Positions 50,932-61,566 of a stretch of 61,566 bases of DNA are shown here, piece by piece. The translations under genes were made by a program, and so were the position numbers. Below the pieces are notes generated by a model. The model saw nothing but the letters and a program-made list of their open reading frames with translations. It ran no database searches and had not been told where the DNA came from. The first letter of the stretch is position 1; the number at the start of each line of letters is the position of its first letter. The DNA comes from Fomitopsis serialis (lineage: Eukaryota > Basidiomycota > Agaricomycetes > Polyporales > Fomitopsidaceae): contig NW_025955190.1 in assembly GCF_022376445.1 (NCBI RefSeq), forward strand, positions 1 through 61,566, written 5' to 3'.

Positions 50932-53900
50932 ATGCCCGAGACCTGTTTTGGCTGCGGAAAAATCTTCGCTGCGAACGCCATTGGGAATCACCGCGTAAGA
51001 TGCTCAAAATTGAAGGAACTTAGTGCATCTGGCCTTCGCAAACGGGCGATGGTCTCCAAAAACAAGCCCCGCTCGAAGGTCGCGAGGAAGGGCATAGAAG
51101 AGCATGTTCTTGAGGAGAGGCAGAACATCAGGGAGACGGTTAATGAGGTGAGTGTCTATTGCTGTCATGCTTCGTCTACTGACTTCCTTAAAGTTTCATG
51201 GCGCAGAAGTTCGTGAGCCCGAGCTCGAGCCAGAGTTCATCGAAGGCTCGTCGGGCGATGTACCCGCGGACCCTCCCGTGGCAGCACCTCCTCCATCTCC
51301 GCCTCGAAACCTGGTGAGCCGCTCAGGGCGTGTCAGGCGCGTCCCTCGCGCACTCCAAGATTATCTCCCCTCGTCGACAAGCGGTCTTCCTGCGCATATA
51401 CTCGCACAGGCCCCGACTTCCACCAATCCGTCTGAGCCCTCGCACCCCCTCCCAAATCCTCTTGCATCAACCCCGGCTCCTAGTACTCCTCTCGTGGCTC
51501 GTGCTGCATCTCCCAGCCCTCCTCCTCTTGCAGACCTTGAAGCTCTCGCGACCAGACCGAATCACTTCGGAGTCTACCGACAGTACTATCGAAGCCCACG
51601 ACGTGAACCAGATGACGAGGCTAGCATACTACAACTCTGTGATGATACTTTACGGGCTCCTCATCAACCACAACCTGCTGGGCAATCTGTTCGCGGGTTT
51701 GGACGCGCGATCGTACAGCGCGTGCGCTCAGCTCCACGACCAAAGCCCGGATCGCTGAGACCAGCTCGCTCCAACTGGTTCTTCCCGTTCTTGAACCCGA
51801 GCGCATTTCTCCTTATGGAGTGGGCGCATACAGGCTCAAATCTGAAGTCGAATGCCGAGGTCCAACGCCTCGTCGACGAGGTCCTCATGGATAAAGAATT
51901 CGACATCGAAGAACTGCGCGGCTTCAAGGTTGCACGTGAGACAGCAAGGTTGGATGCGATAGATGTTGCCGATGAAACATTGCGGACGGTCGACGGATGG
52001 CGCAGGGTGGCAATTACTGTGCCAGTGCCGAAGGAGCGCGTCAAGTACTCTTCTGAGGCGGATGCTCCGCACTTCGTCATCGACAATGTCTACATCCGCT
52101 CCCTCGTCGACACTATGAAGGAGGCTGCGAGCGATCCTGATGCCACGACGTACAACTGGATCCCCTACGAGTACCTCTGGAACCGCCCTGTTGACAATCC
52201 CTTGACTGATGCGCAAGGGAGACCGCTTACGGAGAAGGTCCGGCTTTACAGCGATGTTTGTGACTCTCAGGAGGCTCTTGACGAGGATGCACGGATCCGT
52301 GCATGGGCTCGAGAGCACTGCAATGACCCGCCCGACGTTGAAGTGGCCATGGTACCCATCATGCTCTGGTCCGACTCGACTCACCTTGCCAGCTTCGGAT
52401 CTGCGTCTCTCTGGCCTATCTATGCGTTCTTCGGCTTCGTATCCAAATATGTGCGTGCAAAGCCGAACTCATTCTCTGCGCATCATTTGGCCTACATACC
52501 CAAGGTAATTTGCTCAGTTCTCGGCATGTTCTGGAGTCACGCGATGCTAATCCGCCACTGTTGTAGCTTCCTGATGCCTTCCAAGACTGGTACGAAGAGG
52601 TCCACGGGAGTCCTGCCACAGAGAACACCTTGCGATTCTGTCGGCGAGAAGTCATGCATGCCATCTGGACCCTTCTCATGGATCCCGAGTTCAAGAAGGC
52701 ATACGAAGAAGGATTGCTGTGGGAATGTGGCGACAAGATTCTCCGACGCCTGTTTCCGAGGTTTTTCACATACTCTGCGGATTATCCGGAAAAGTGCGTC
52801 TGCTGCGATTCTGATTCCCTAGCTGACTGACCAGCGAGTGAGTACTAGAATACTTCTGGCTTGTACTCGCTATCTCGCTCAATGCCCGTGTCCGCGCTGT
52901 TACGTCAAGAAATCCGACTTACGACTGATGGGAACGAGCAGGGACATGAAGCAGCGGCGGAACCATATCCGCGTCGACACTGAGCCTATCCAATATGACA
53001 TCAATGCAACGCGGAGCTGGATCTTTGAGGATGGGTACAGCGCGAGCAGCAAACGCATAGATAAGGTGCTTGGACCACGCTCACTCCTCCCAATCCGAGT
53101 GAGTTGTCCTCGCTGCTGCAACGTCATTTATCCAAACTCACTGAGACTTGCAGAGCGCATTCTCAAGGTTCTCAGAGAGTCTGCCGCGGCCACTGCGCTT
53201 CAACCATTACCGACTTCTCGTTCCCGACGTCATGCACGAGTTTGAGCTTGGAGTATGGAAGGCTGTTCTCATCCATTTACTTCGCATTCTGTATCTGCTT
53301 TGTCGTCTCTCGGTTTTTAACCGAAGGTGAGCTTCTCTCCACCTGATCGCATCACCACCCTCATCTTACTTGTCCAGATTTCGTAAGATCCCAACGTATG
53401 GCTGCGATACAATCCGGCGCTTCAGCAACAATGTTTCTGATCTCAAGCAGATGGCCGCGCGTATGTACGAAGACATCCTGCAGGTAAATGTGCTATATGA
53501 CGATAGATTGATAGCGTCTAACACTCCGTTTGACTTGCAGTGCATCATGCCTGTCGTTGACGGCATGCTCCCTCCACCTCACGATGATATCGTGCTCGAC
53601 CTTCTGTTTGCTCTCGCAGAGTGGCATGCTTTTGCGAAGCTTCGCCTGCATACCGAACGGACCCTCAGCCTCTTCGACGAGTCTGTCAAAGCTCTTGGCA
53701 AGGCAATGCGCAGGTTCGAGACGATCACATGTCCAGCTTTCGACACAAAAGAGCTTCCTCGCGAAGTCGCCGCTCGAGGTCGTCGGCAGGTTGCTGCAGC
53801 TGCTAAGGCTGGATCGAAAGGCAAACAGAAGGCTGCTGCAGTATTGGTGCAGTCTCGCAAGGCCGCGGGAGGTGCTCGACGTGCCATGTTCAGCCTGTGC

Positions 53901-55568
53901 ACCTACAAGTGGCATGCCATGGGAGACTACCCTGATATGATCAGGGCAGTCGGGACACCCGACATAACGTCAACACAGCATGTGAGCCACTGAAAGGACA
54001 GTATTGATATGCACTCACTCGAAACGTCGCAGGGCGAGCTTGAACATCGTCGCATCAAGAGGTTCTTCCCTCGCACGAACAAGAACAACTATGCAGCTCA
54101 AATCGGCAAAAGGCAGCGGCGCGAACGTCTTCTGCATCAGATCAAGAAGAAGCGCAATATAGTTAGGGGGCAGCACTCGCAGTCGTCTGCACCCAAGGCC
54201 CGGCGGCCTGCGCAAGAGGAACAGGCAGCAAGGCCAGGTTCGAGGACCCGACTTGAAGTCCCCGACAGGCGCCGCGGCGCAGTGCTCCCGTTCACTGACA
54301 GCGAATTCCTGCCGCCCACGCCGCCTGACAGTCGATACCAGATGTCAGACTCGCAGCGTTATTGGGAGAACATTCCCATGTGGCAGGCAAAGAATCGCGA
54401 CGATCCGGCGACCAAGGTGAGTAGTAGATTTAGAATCATGTTGATTCGAGTCCGACTCGTATTCATGCCGATATGCAGGACTTCATCCCTCACCTCAAGG
54501 ATCACTTACTCGGACGGCTACTGAACCGCGAATACAATGGCGACGAGGATGTCTTTACACCAGCAGATCGCCGCCGCCTTAGTATCGAGAAGGATCGCAT
54601 GTACCTTCACAAGGTTCTCCGGGTCAACTACACCACTTACGACATGCGGCGCGGTCAAGATTCGATCAATCCGAGGACTCACCCGAATATCATGCTACTT
54701 GCTCATGAAGATGATGACGACGCAGGCGAGCACCCTTACTGGTATGCACGAATCCTTGCCATGTTCCATGTCCATGTGCGGCTCGCCTCGGGAAGCCATC
54801 TGTGCCTGACAAGTGTCAGAAGATGGACGTTCTCTGGGTACGCTGGTATGGGCGAGACCCTACAGCACCTGGGGGATTCAAGGCTCGTCGCCTACATCGC
54901 TTGGGCTTCGTTCCAGATGATGATCCTTACGCATTCGGCTTCCTCGATCCCACGTCAGTCTTGCGGGCATCACATATCATACCAGCTTATGCATACGGAC
55001 AAGTAAGCGATTTATTACCACCGTCGCCATGCGCTCGGCGTCCCGAGGAGGAAGACATGGATTACATGTACTACTACGTTGGCATGTGAGTGGTGGATTC
55101 GTGTTCAAGTTCACTTTCTGCACTTCTAATCTACAGCATTGCTCATGTACTGTTCACCTCAGGTTCGTTGACCGGGATATGGTCATGCGTTACTTGCCGG
55201 GAGAGGCACCCGGGCACCAGGGGACCGTGTCGCAAAAGTATAGGGATGGGCTGTTCAGATCGGAGGCTGAGCCTGACGAGGTCATGGCAGAGGATCAGAC
55301 TGACACGATTGCTGAGCAGGAACACGACAATGTCTCCTTTGCACAGCATGAGGAAGGACATGACTCGGAGGACGATGATGGGAGTGTGGACGGTGCCGGA
55401 GACCATGACGACCACGAGGAGCATGATTATGGCTACTGCCCGATGGTGACGAAGACGAAGAGAATGACTTGGAGTGGGAAGACGAAGACGAGGACGAGGA
55501 CGGAGATCTTGGCCCAGAAGATGGGGAGGTTGACGATGATGATGAGTATGCACATACTGGCTTTGCAC
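50932..55568 (+). pseudogene. Plavaka-type (CACTA-like) transposase, nearly full length
   Basis: Starts MPETCFGCGKIFAANAIGNH at 50932 with a CxxC...HxxxxC zinc motif. After a Pro-rich linker: NWFFPFLNPSAFLLMEWAHT, SDVCDSQEALDEDARI, then the core IMLWSDSTHLASFGSASLWP, KYVRAKPNSFSAHHLAYIPK, RRLFPRFFTYSADYPEK, LACTRYLAQCPCPRCYVKK, LLVPDVMHEFELGVWKAVLI, LLFALAEWHAFAKLRLHTER, GELEHRRIKRFFPRTNK and VLWVRWYGR; the tail is highly acidic. Frame-keeping GT-AG introns lie near 52504, 52793, 53101, 53328, 53484, 53983, 54418 and 55088. Problems: the first intron near 51149 shifts frame unless a weak donor is used, and one-base changes are needed near 54788 and 55440. Core and order match Plavaka transposases. 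Confidence 0.88.
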
Positions 55569-55979
55569 ATCTATGACTGTTGGTACCTAACTCACTCAAT
55601 ACCACTATTCAATGGCTGATTAGCACTGGTATGAGCTTTGTACGGAGACTGTAAGTGTGACAGGCTCGGAAACAGCAGTGCTTAAGTGACTCGGGATCCT
55701 CTCGCACGTCTGGTACACCAGGTCAGTTCGTGCCATACCATCTCATGTGATGACATGGCTACGGCTGTCTATGATTGACTGGCCATGCATACTTCTACCT
55801 TACAGCTTAATTTTCGTCTGCCTGGCAGGCGAATATCTGGCTATGTCAGGCCCTCGCTAGCATTGCCTTATTGGGTAAGTCATGTATTACATCGCCTTGT
55901 CAGCTCTGGCCCGATATTGATTCGCCCTTTTCGCTGATGCTGGTGGCTTGACAAGCCAAAACTATTCTACCTGGCGACA
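55569..55979. other. 3' flank of the Plavaka transposase
   Basis: No gene recognised. The terminal repeat of the element would be expected here but was not found by eye. Confidence 0.3.
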
Positions 55980-56643
55980 TCATTGCCAGCCGCAGTGTAA
56001 GGTGTTGTATACATGGGTTAACGCCTCGAGAATGCGCCAGACGCACCCAAAGACAAAGAGGAAGCAGGTTTCCAGAACAGGACTGCGCAATGGCTTGCCT
56101 TCATCGCGTGGGAGCACTTCACCTAGCGGTACGTTGAGTACAGGTAGCAACTGTTCGAGGGCCTTCATCTGTCCCAGCGCCGCGGCTCGACTACGTTGCA
56201 CGTCCGATTTGCAGCGTTGCAAGCATCCTACGGCATCCCAGAAGTCGAGCTTGTCCTCTAGGACAACATGGTAGCAGCGGAGAGCAGGAATGGTGGCCTT
56301 CCAATAGATTGACTTGTCTTGCTGAATGATGGGTTTCATGCATGTTCTACTCGAACTCAACGTAAGGCTTACCTCTTGATGACGATATTCAAGCGTTCTG
56401 TAATCAGAGACTCCATGAATATCGTTTCTCCAGTGGCGCCGTCAATGTATGTCAGGAGTATGGCAACTGAGATATCTGAGTTGCAGTGCTCGATTAGCGT
56501 TCCAAAGGCGACTTACACATCACTGGCTCTGGCAGCTCAACAATGAGCATGGCGGTGCCTGGATCGTGCTCTTGAAACCGATCAGGACGGTTCGCAGACC
56601 GGCAAAGCTGTACCGTCGCAGAGAATATGATGTTACACTCCCT
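55980..56643 (-). CDS. three-block gene of unknown function
   Basis: Minus strand. Block 1 (to 56517): NIIFSATVQLCRSANRPDRF, EHDPGTAMLIVELPEPVM. Intron GTAAGT...ACTCAG. Block 2 (56475-56373): YISVAILLTYIDGATGETIF, MESLITERLNIVIKR. Then GTAAGC. Block 3 (from about 56345 to 55980): DKSIYWKATIPALRCYHVVL, EDKLDFWDAVGCLQRCKSDV, LEQLLPVLNVPLGEVLPRDE. The first join keeps frame; the second does not with the best acceptor (before CAAGAC at 56321), so a frame break or unusual splice is likely. Protein-like throughout, no family recognised. The start is upstream of 56643 and unresolved. Confidence 0.45.
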
Positions 56644-57566
56644 ATGCAGATATATTTAAATGAGCAGATAATCAGAGGGCGAACCAGAATCTCACACCAA
56701 ACGCCCATTCTGAGTTATAAGGAGTGGCGTACAGCGAGGAATACGGTGGCTCGGTGGCATGGTGAGGATGCGTGCGGTGCGGTCTGAGCTCGGAGAGGGC
56801 CAGATTAAGTACCATTCCTCACAATGGATGCGCGGAATGCCACTGGTGTTGCATTATGCAGCTGTTGACGCGCGGGGCGTTCAACATCCAGAGACCGAGG
56901 TGCCTTGGGGTTTGCATTATGACTGAGAGAACGACGGAGCGCACAACGAAAATAGTACTTACGCCGGCGGGTCGGCAGGCTCGTAACCAGTCGTTCAACT
57001 CAAACTCAGATGCGTCGTTCGTAGAATGGATTGGGGGAGAGAACACGGAGCATAAGACAGTCCTTTGCTCGCGGATCCATAGAGCAAGGCTCTCCCAAGT
57101 CGAAAATGCCGCCGGGCGCCTTCACACTTGTTTGTCGCTGTTGATGTTCTCACCTCAGAAGATGAGAAGGGGGACGGGTGGGGGCATTAGGAGGAGGAGG
57201 AGGTATTAAATAGTAGAGTGTTGTCGTAATACGTGGTGGTATGCCAGTGGGTTGTGGTGTTGTAGTTAGTGAGCGCTGTCATCGCCAAGACGCCGACAGC
57301 GCCTGGCGAGTAGTATCATTCGGACATTCGTCAGGACAGTGTCGACATGAGGTAACAAATATATTTCTGGGACTCAAGGAATGCCTGACTGTCAGGCAAT
57401 GAGATCGAGACGCGCATTGTCGATACGAGCAGTACTTTAAGACGACCCCCATAGTGATTAGCGCGACGACCTTGAAGGGCAGCAGGGGCATGGCGGATCG
57501 CGAGGAGCCTTCCAATAAGTATCGAACGAAGAAGCGGACGGACGTTCTATCTTCTCGCCCGCCCGT
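56644..57566. other. no gene supported
   Basis: A minus-strand frame around 57050-56820 (IHSTNDASEFELNDWLRACR) could be a further upstream exon of the gene at 55980-56643, without a clear splice link. The rest is plain DNA with a short GGA-rich run near 57175-57205. Confidence 0.3.
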
Positions 57567-58043
57567 GTGTCCCCGCATAAATGCCAAAGGGCGCGCACCG
57601 GAACGCTTTCCCGCCACAACGAGCATCTGCGCCGACCTAACAAAAAGAAACAGGGGAGTGTGAGTGAGCGAGCGCACATGTCAATAAATGTGCGAACCTC
57701 GGAGAATGTGCGCGCGCGAGTAAGTGTGAGTGGTAACACGAGCATCTGCACGCGCATAGGTGACCATGAGCAACCGAACGCATATATGGGCGAGCAAGTG
57801 ACTGACTATACCAACGGTCCGTTCCTTTCGCTGAATGACGAAGCGTACCTATGCGAGTTTGGCACTCGCGGAGCGTTAGCAGACGACACATTTGAACTCG
57901 TTAACGCAGTGCATAACTCATGCGCGTCCGTGTTTCGGAGTATTGCACCGGTGCCAGAGTCGTTCCGGAATCAGTCGGACGCAATGCAAGGCGCTCGGCG
58001 CAGTGATGATGAGCCTCCCTTTCCCGATGATCGCTACGAGTGA
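57567..58043 (+). other. open frame, possible unknown protein
   Basis: 158 codons, with the second half more protein-like (MGEQVTDYTNGPFLSLNDEA, LADDTFELVNAVHNSCASVF). No homologous family known to me, no clear introns. It could be a chance frame. Confidence 0.25.
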
Positions 58044-58077
58044 TATAACGAGATGTCAGATGCTACGAATGCCACTG

Positions 58078-59510
58078 TCAGCCTAGGACCATCGGTGTTG
58101 TGCGTGCCGACGCAGGTTTGGATGTCGATAAATACCGCAGAACCCGACAGACAGGGCCCTCTGTGTCCCTCAGGAGGATGGTCCAGCGGCCGTCGAGCAC
58201 CGTGAGCTCCGTCTGGTCAATCTTCGAGAGCTGAAGGATCGTGCTCTCGAAGTAGATGAGGATGAAACCTACCACGAGGGTGACGATCTGCGTCGCCCTG
58301 AGGGGAGAGCACGATCGTGTCAACATCAAGAACGTGACTGCGCGCGAAAAAGGGAGACGCGAAAAAGAGATATGCGTCAGTACGAGCGCGCAGCGGTCCG
58401 CCAGGAGGGCGACCGGATTGGACGCACATATCACGTAGTATGTTGGTGTTGGTGGGGTCAGCATCTGTGAAGGGGCCGAAGGGTTCGCGAGGAAAGAATA
58501 CGCTCATAGATGCGAAGAGACAACGCACCACAACAAGCCTCCTGTCGGACGCGGAGACACCCGTATCCAAGAGCGCCAGCGCCTTGTTAAGGTAAATTAC
58601 TTCGGTGACTGTGCGCCGCGTCAGAGAAGAGCGGAACTACACGTCGACATGAATCAGTATTGAACTGCGCGGTGACCGAGCCGCGACGCGAGTTTCATTG
58701 CACGCACCTTACACGCTGGTGACGATCGCCGCGACGGACTCAGCCGTGGACCACGACGGACTCTTCGTCCCATGTAGTCTCGGCATCAGGATGCATTGCA
58801 TCGTAACATCGACATGAAGGGAGAACGCACCAAGGAGTTGAGACTCGGAATATGGTGACGAGGGATGCGACAATGAGCGTCGGGGTGTACGCGAGAAAGC
58901 CGGGCGCGAGGGACATCTTTTGCGATGCCTAACCTGGACTGTCCTCCTCTAGGGGAGAGCATACCGTTGAGCGCTATGATGACGTAGCCCTCTGCCAGGC
59001 GCAGGCGGTGAGATCGCATGGTCCGACGATCAGCACAGAGAGCGAGCGGGGGCAGCACTCATGATACAGCCACCGACGCCCGTTCGAGCTTCTGCACGAC
59101 AGCGAGCTGATGTTGGACGACGAAGTCGCGATGACAGTCGTACTGCTGGCGACGGCAATCTGGAGGCCGAAGAGGAAGATGTGCCGGTGCCGATGCCGAG
59201 GACTGTGTCACCGCTCTGAGCGGACTCGGAGCCCATGAGCACGTTGTACACGGTCACTGCGGTCATCTGCGTGCGTCGTTAGAAGGGGCTTTGTAGGAAT
59301 GCACTGTGCACTTACGGCACTTACAGGAGCGCCCTTGTGGCCTAGTGTCCAGGCTACCCGTGATTCTGTGCTCGGGGCTCGCCTCCAGGAATCGATGGCG
59401 AATGCTCTGAAGATACGCGAGAGCCCTGTGAGGAGCCTGATTTGCCTCGAGTATTGCTGAGATGGCGGTGGTGTCGTCGGCATAGAAGTGGATATGCGGA
59501 TGGATCACAC
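58078..59510 (-). other. broken membrane-protein-like gene
   Basis: Minus-strand pieces with hydrophobic character: RATQIVTLVVGFILIYFEST followed by ELTVLDGRWTILLRD; ALVLTHISF; IFLFGLQIAVA; and a soluble piece HFYADDTTAISAILEANQAP near 59490. The LLRD segment faintly recalls the DUF6533 group of agaricomycete membrane proteins, but the match is weak. No continuous model could be built. Confidence 0.25.
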
Positions 59511-59529
59511 TTCGTCTTCTTCAGGTACT

Positions 59530-60200
59530 ATCACTGTACCAGAAGTGCAACTTTCGCGTTTTTTCCTCTCTGCAGGCCGACCCACTCACCGGAAGCTCTC
59601 GGAGTTTGCATTGACGGATTCCTGAGGTCTGAAGATATGCTGTATGATTTTACAGGCCTTGTACAGGAGTATGAGGGGGATGCCGAGAGGGAGCAAGGAT
59701 TGGAACAGTAATGCAACTCTTCTCCGAGGCTCGTCACAGCTCCTGTCACGCTGCCGAGTATTGCCGTGGGTTGCCGACTGTGGCTATTGTGGCTGCACGG
59801 CGATACAGCAATGCAACCAATGTGTTCATGCCACCTTGTGCTATCCCAAACACCCTGTTTAGTTTCCGGAGATGCCGTGGACGTATCTATATTACTTCTC
59901 ATAGGACTGGCATCCCTTACAGTATCGAAAGCCATAATGTTGAGAAGCCATAAATATAATGAGTCGACTACTTCGACTCTTCTGGAGATACTAAACACCA
60001 ATTTTTCCCCCGTTCACAAGTTCAAGTGTACTTCAGTGATTAACAGCTCTCCGCCTGTCAAGTTTAGGGTGGCATGGCTATCAATGCCTGCAATGCCTTG
60101 TCCAGCGGTCGAGCAACAGTAGTGCAACTGCTGCGATCGTAACCGTATATGGTAATTGATAAGGAGCGGAGTTGAGATTGCTGATCTTGGGTGGCTTTCC
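59530..60200 (-). other. multi-membrane-segment gene remnant
   Basis: Minus-strand pieces consistent with spliced membrane helices: RRVEVVDSLYLWLLNIMAFD, then intron GTAAGG...AAACAG, then VFGIAQGGMNTLVALLYRRA, and later VALLFQSLLPLGIPLILLYK followed by KIIQHIFRPQESVNANSESF and a GTGAGT donor near 59590. Three hydrophobic segments in order suggest a polytopic membrane protein. The pieces between are in clashing frames. Family unknown. Confidence 0.35.
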
Positions 60201-61169
60201 GTCACGCTCTGACCACCTCTCAGACGTCTTTCCTTCTCAGAAGTCGCAACAAGAGACGGAAGGCTTCGGAAAAATATGAGGAGCATACTAGATGGAAATT
60301 CAATGCACTTTTGAGACCCACAGGCGAAGCGCCCAAGAGATGCGGTCAGCCGAGATTGCACCAGTGCCATTTTGAGGCGCGGAAGGCATTCACCGATTTC
60401 TCTCCTCGAATGTGCTACACATTCAATTCATCAAACTGTACACAAACATTGAGCACGAAGTAAAGAACATTGTACGAAAATCCCAGAATATTTGGCGGGA
60501 CGGATGAAGCGGGAGTTGAGTAATTGCATTACTGTCGCGATTGCATTGCAGGGCCACTGATAGTACTCCTCGACTTCGCGGGTCGCCCACGATACGCCTG
60601 CTATCTCCGCGTCGTAGACCTCCGCCCATCTGCTCATGGCTATGCTCCTTCCCCACGGGAGTTTGTTCCTCTGCGTGGCGACGCGCCATTGACCATTCTA
60701 TGTGAGTAGGGAGATCTCTTTGCCAGGGCGCAGAGGGCTGAGAGTTGGTAGATGAGCGAGGAAGGGCCGAGCGAACAGAACGGTGGCGTACGAGTCGACG
60801 GACCAATGCGCAGACGGGCGAATGGACGAGCGGGCGCACAGATGCGCAGATGGGCGTATGAAACAGGAGACAACCGGTAGGCAAGCGAGTCAGAGAGCAA
60901 GGCAATTGGCGGGCAGGATGGCGGGCGGGCGAGAAAAAGTCCGTCAGCGGCTCACTTGCTTGGGCACTGTCAAAGGAGACAGTGAATAGTAAACACATCG
61001 GGCAAGGGCGTACGTTCGTATTTTGAGCCTTCATGTTCAGGCTCACTTCGCCTCCTTGTCTTTTGCCTCCTCCGTGTATTGTCTTGAGTGGACCTGTCTC
61101 GCGCCGAATTGGCATGCACAGTTCAAACTGATAGTCTCGGAGAACATGGGGCGGGCTCAAGCGTGGCGA
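60201..61169. other. no gene; low-complexity G+C-rich patch at 60780-60930
   Basis: 60780-60930 has GCGCAGACGGGCGAATGGACGAGC-like units like the arrays at 4.8, 10.6 and 19.8 kb, but I find no hairpin module in it. Open frames here follow from the repeat. The rest is unremarkable. Confidence 0.35.
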
Positions 61170-61340
61170 GGAGCTGGCGGTGTGGTCGTGTGGTGAGTAG
61201 TCTGCGAGGAGGAGGCGACGATGGGTGGCGGCGGTCGAGGACGGTCGATAACGGTCGATAACGGTCGGTAACAGTCGGTGACGGTCAGTGACAGTCAGTA
61301 ACGGTCAGTGACACTCGGTAACGGTCAGTGACAGTAACAG
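61170..61340. repeat. 10-bp-period minisatellite, copy 2
   Basis: Leader GTGGTCGTGTGGTGAG...GGCGACGATGGGTGGCGGC, then from 61211 strict 10-bp units (GGTCGAGGAC, GGTCGATAAC, GGTCGGTAAC, AGTCGGTGAC, GGTCAGTGAC and so on) to about 61340. Same family and order of first units as 35590-35750. Confidence 0.85.
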
Positions 61341-61566
61341 TCTGTTACAAAGGCGATATAAAGGTAGTACTGAGAGCTGGAGATGTCTGTGAGGATGGGT
61401 ACGCGACGATGAGATGGTCCGAGTCTAGTTGTTGTACGTAGCGTGGTCGTCTCGCAGCGCATGAAGCATGTATGCATGGAAATGGAGAAAAGGAGCATGG
61501 TGTCGGGAACGTGCACACCGTATATTGGCGTTGGAATAACAAAACTACGACGGCCTTTGGTCGGCG

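Noticed and set aside
58078..58464. Firm assignment to the DUF6533 membrane-protein family
   Set aside because: Only one LLRD-like segment and general hydrophobicity; no continuous gene model, so left as membrane-like.

Overview
The window looks like repeat-rich, accessory DNA from an agaricomycete (mushroom-type) basidiomycete. The evidence is: short GT-AG introns of about 45-70 nt; two transposases of the basidiomycete Plavaka (CACTA-like) type; families expanded in Agaricomycetes (DUF6532-like and DUF6698-like proteins); and two Ty3/gypsy elements of fungal type. I cannot name the species. No telomeric repeat, rRNA or tRNA gene was recognised.

Layout. 1-1062: N-terminal part of a Plavaka-type transposase running off the left edge. 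1892-3997: five-exon gene of unknown function. 4801-5340: G+C-rich degenerate repeat. 5460-6262: coding-like stretch. 6688-9876: multi-exon DUF6532-like gene with heptad and Asp-Ala repeats. 10559-11590: more G+C-rich repeat. 11591-14747: 5'-truncated Ty3/gypsy pol, with intron-containing antisense genes converging on it down to 14771. 19650-20410: third G+C-rich repeat. 21958-35240: 13.3-kb Ty3/gypsy element on the minus strand with both LTRs, chromodomain integrase, extra ORFs after integrase and many short palindromic cassettes inside its ORFs. 35323-36560: tandem repeats and a DEAD-box helicase fragment. 38981-39560: hAT-like MITE with an 8-bp target-site duplication. 40106-41070: unknown gene. 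41570-42232: broken plasma-membrane H+-ATPase copy. 42236-44912: palindrome-dense locus with a Ser/Thr-rich repeat gene. 45953-48066: DUF6698-like gene. 48768-49750: head-to-head broken methyltransferase and VPS29 fragment. 50932-55568: a nearly complete Plavaka transposase. 55980-60370: unrecognised minus-strand coding-like blocks, some with membrane segments. 61170-61340: a second copy of a 10-bp minisatellite.

This is a transposon graveyard mixed with lineage-specific genes and fragments of host housekeeping genes, not an operon or pathway. Nearly every conserved coding region carries single-base frame breaks, several at G or C runs. Either all are decaying or the assembly holds uncorrected indels. 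The LTRs of the 13.3-kb element are about 99% identical, which argues that some breaks are sequencing artefacts.

The most unusual signals are structural. (1) Four families of hairpin cassettes inside the ORFs of the 13.3-kb element share one architecture, with a single unpaired G at the same place in each. (2) A hairpin recurs in the G+C-rich repeat arrays and has compensatory stem changes. (3) A cluster of palindromes built on a shared AGTACATCC stem lies at 42.2-43.0 kb. (4) An antisense gene ends 23 bp from the end of pol. All exon joins and family calls were made by eye; no database search was possible.
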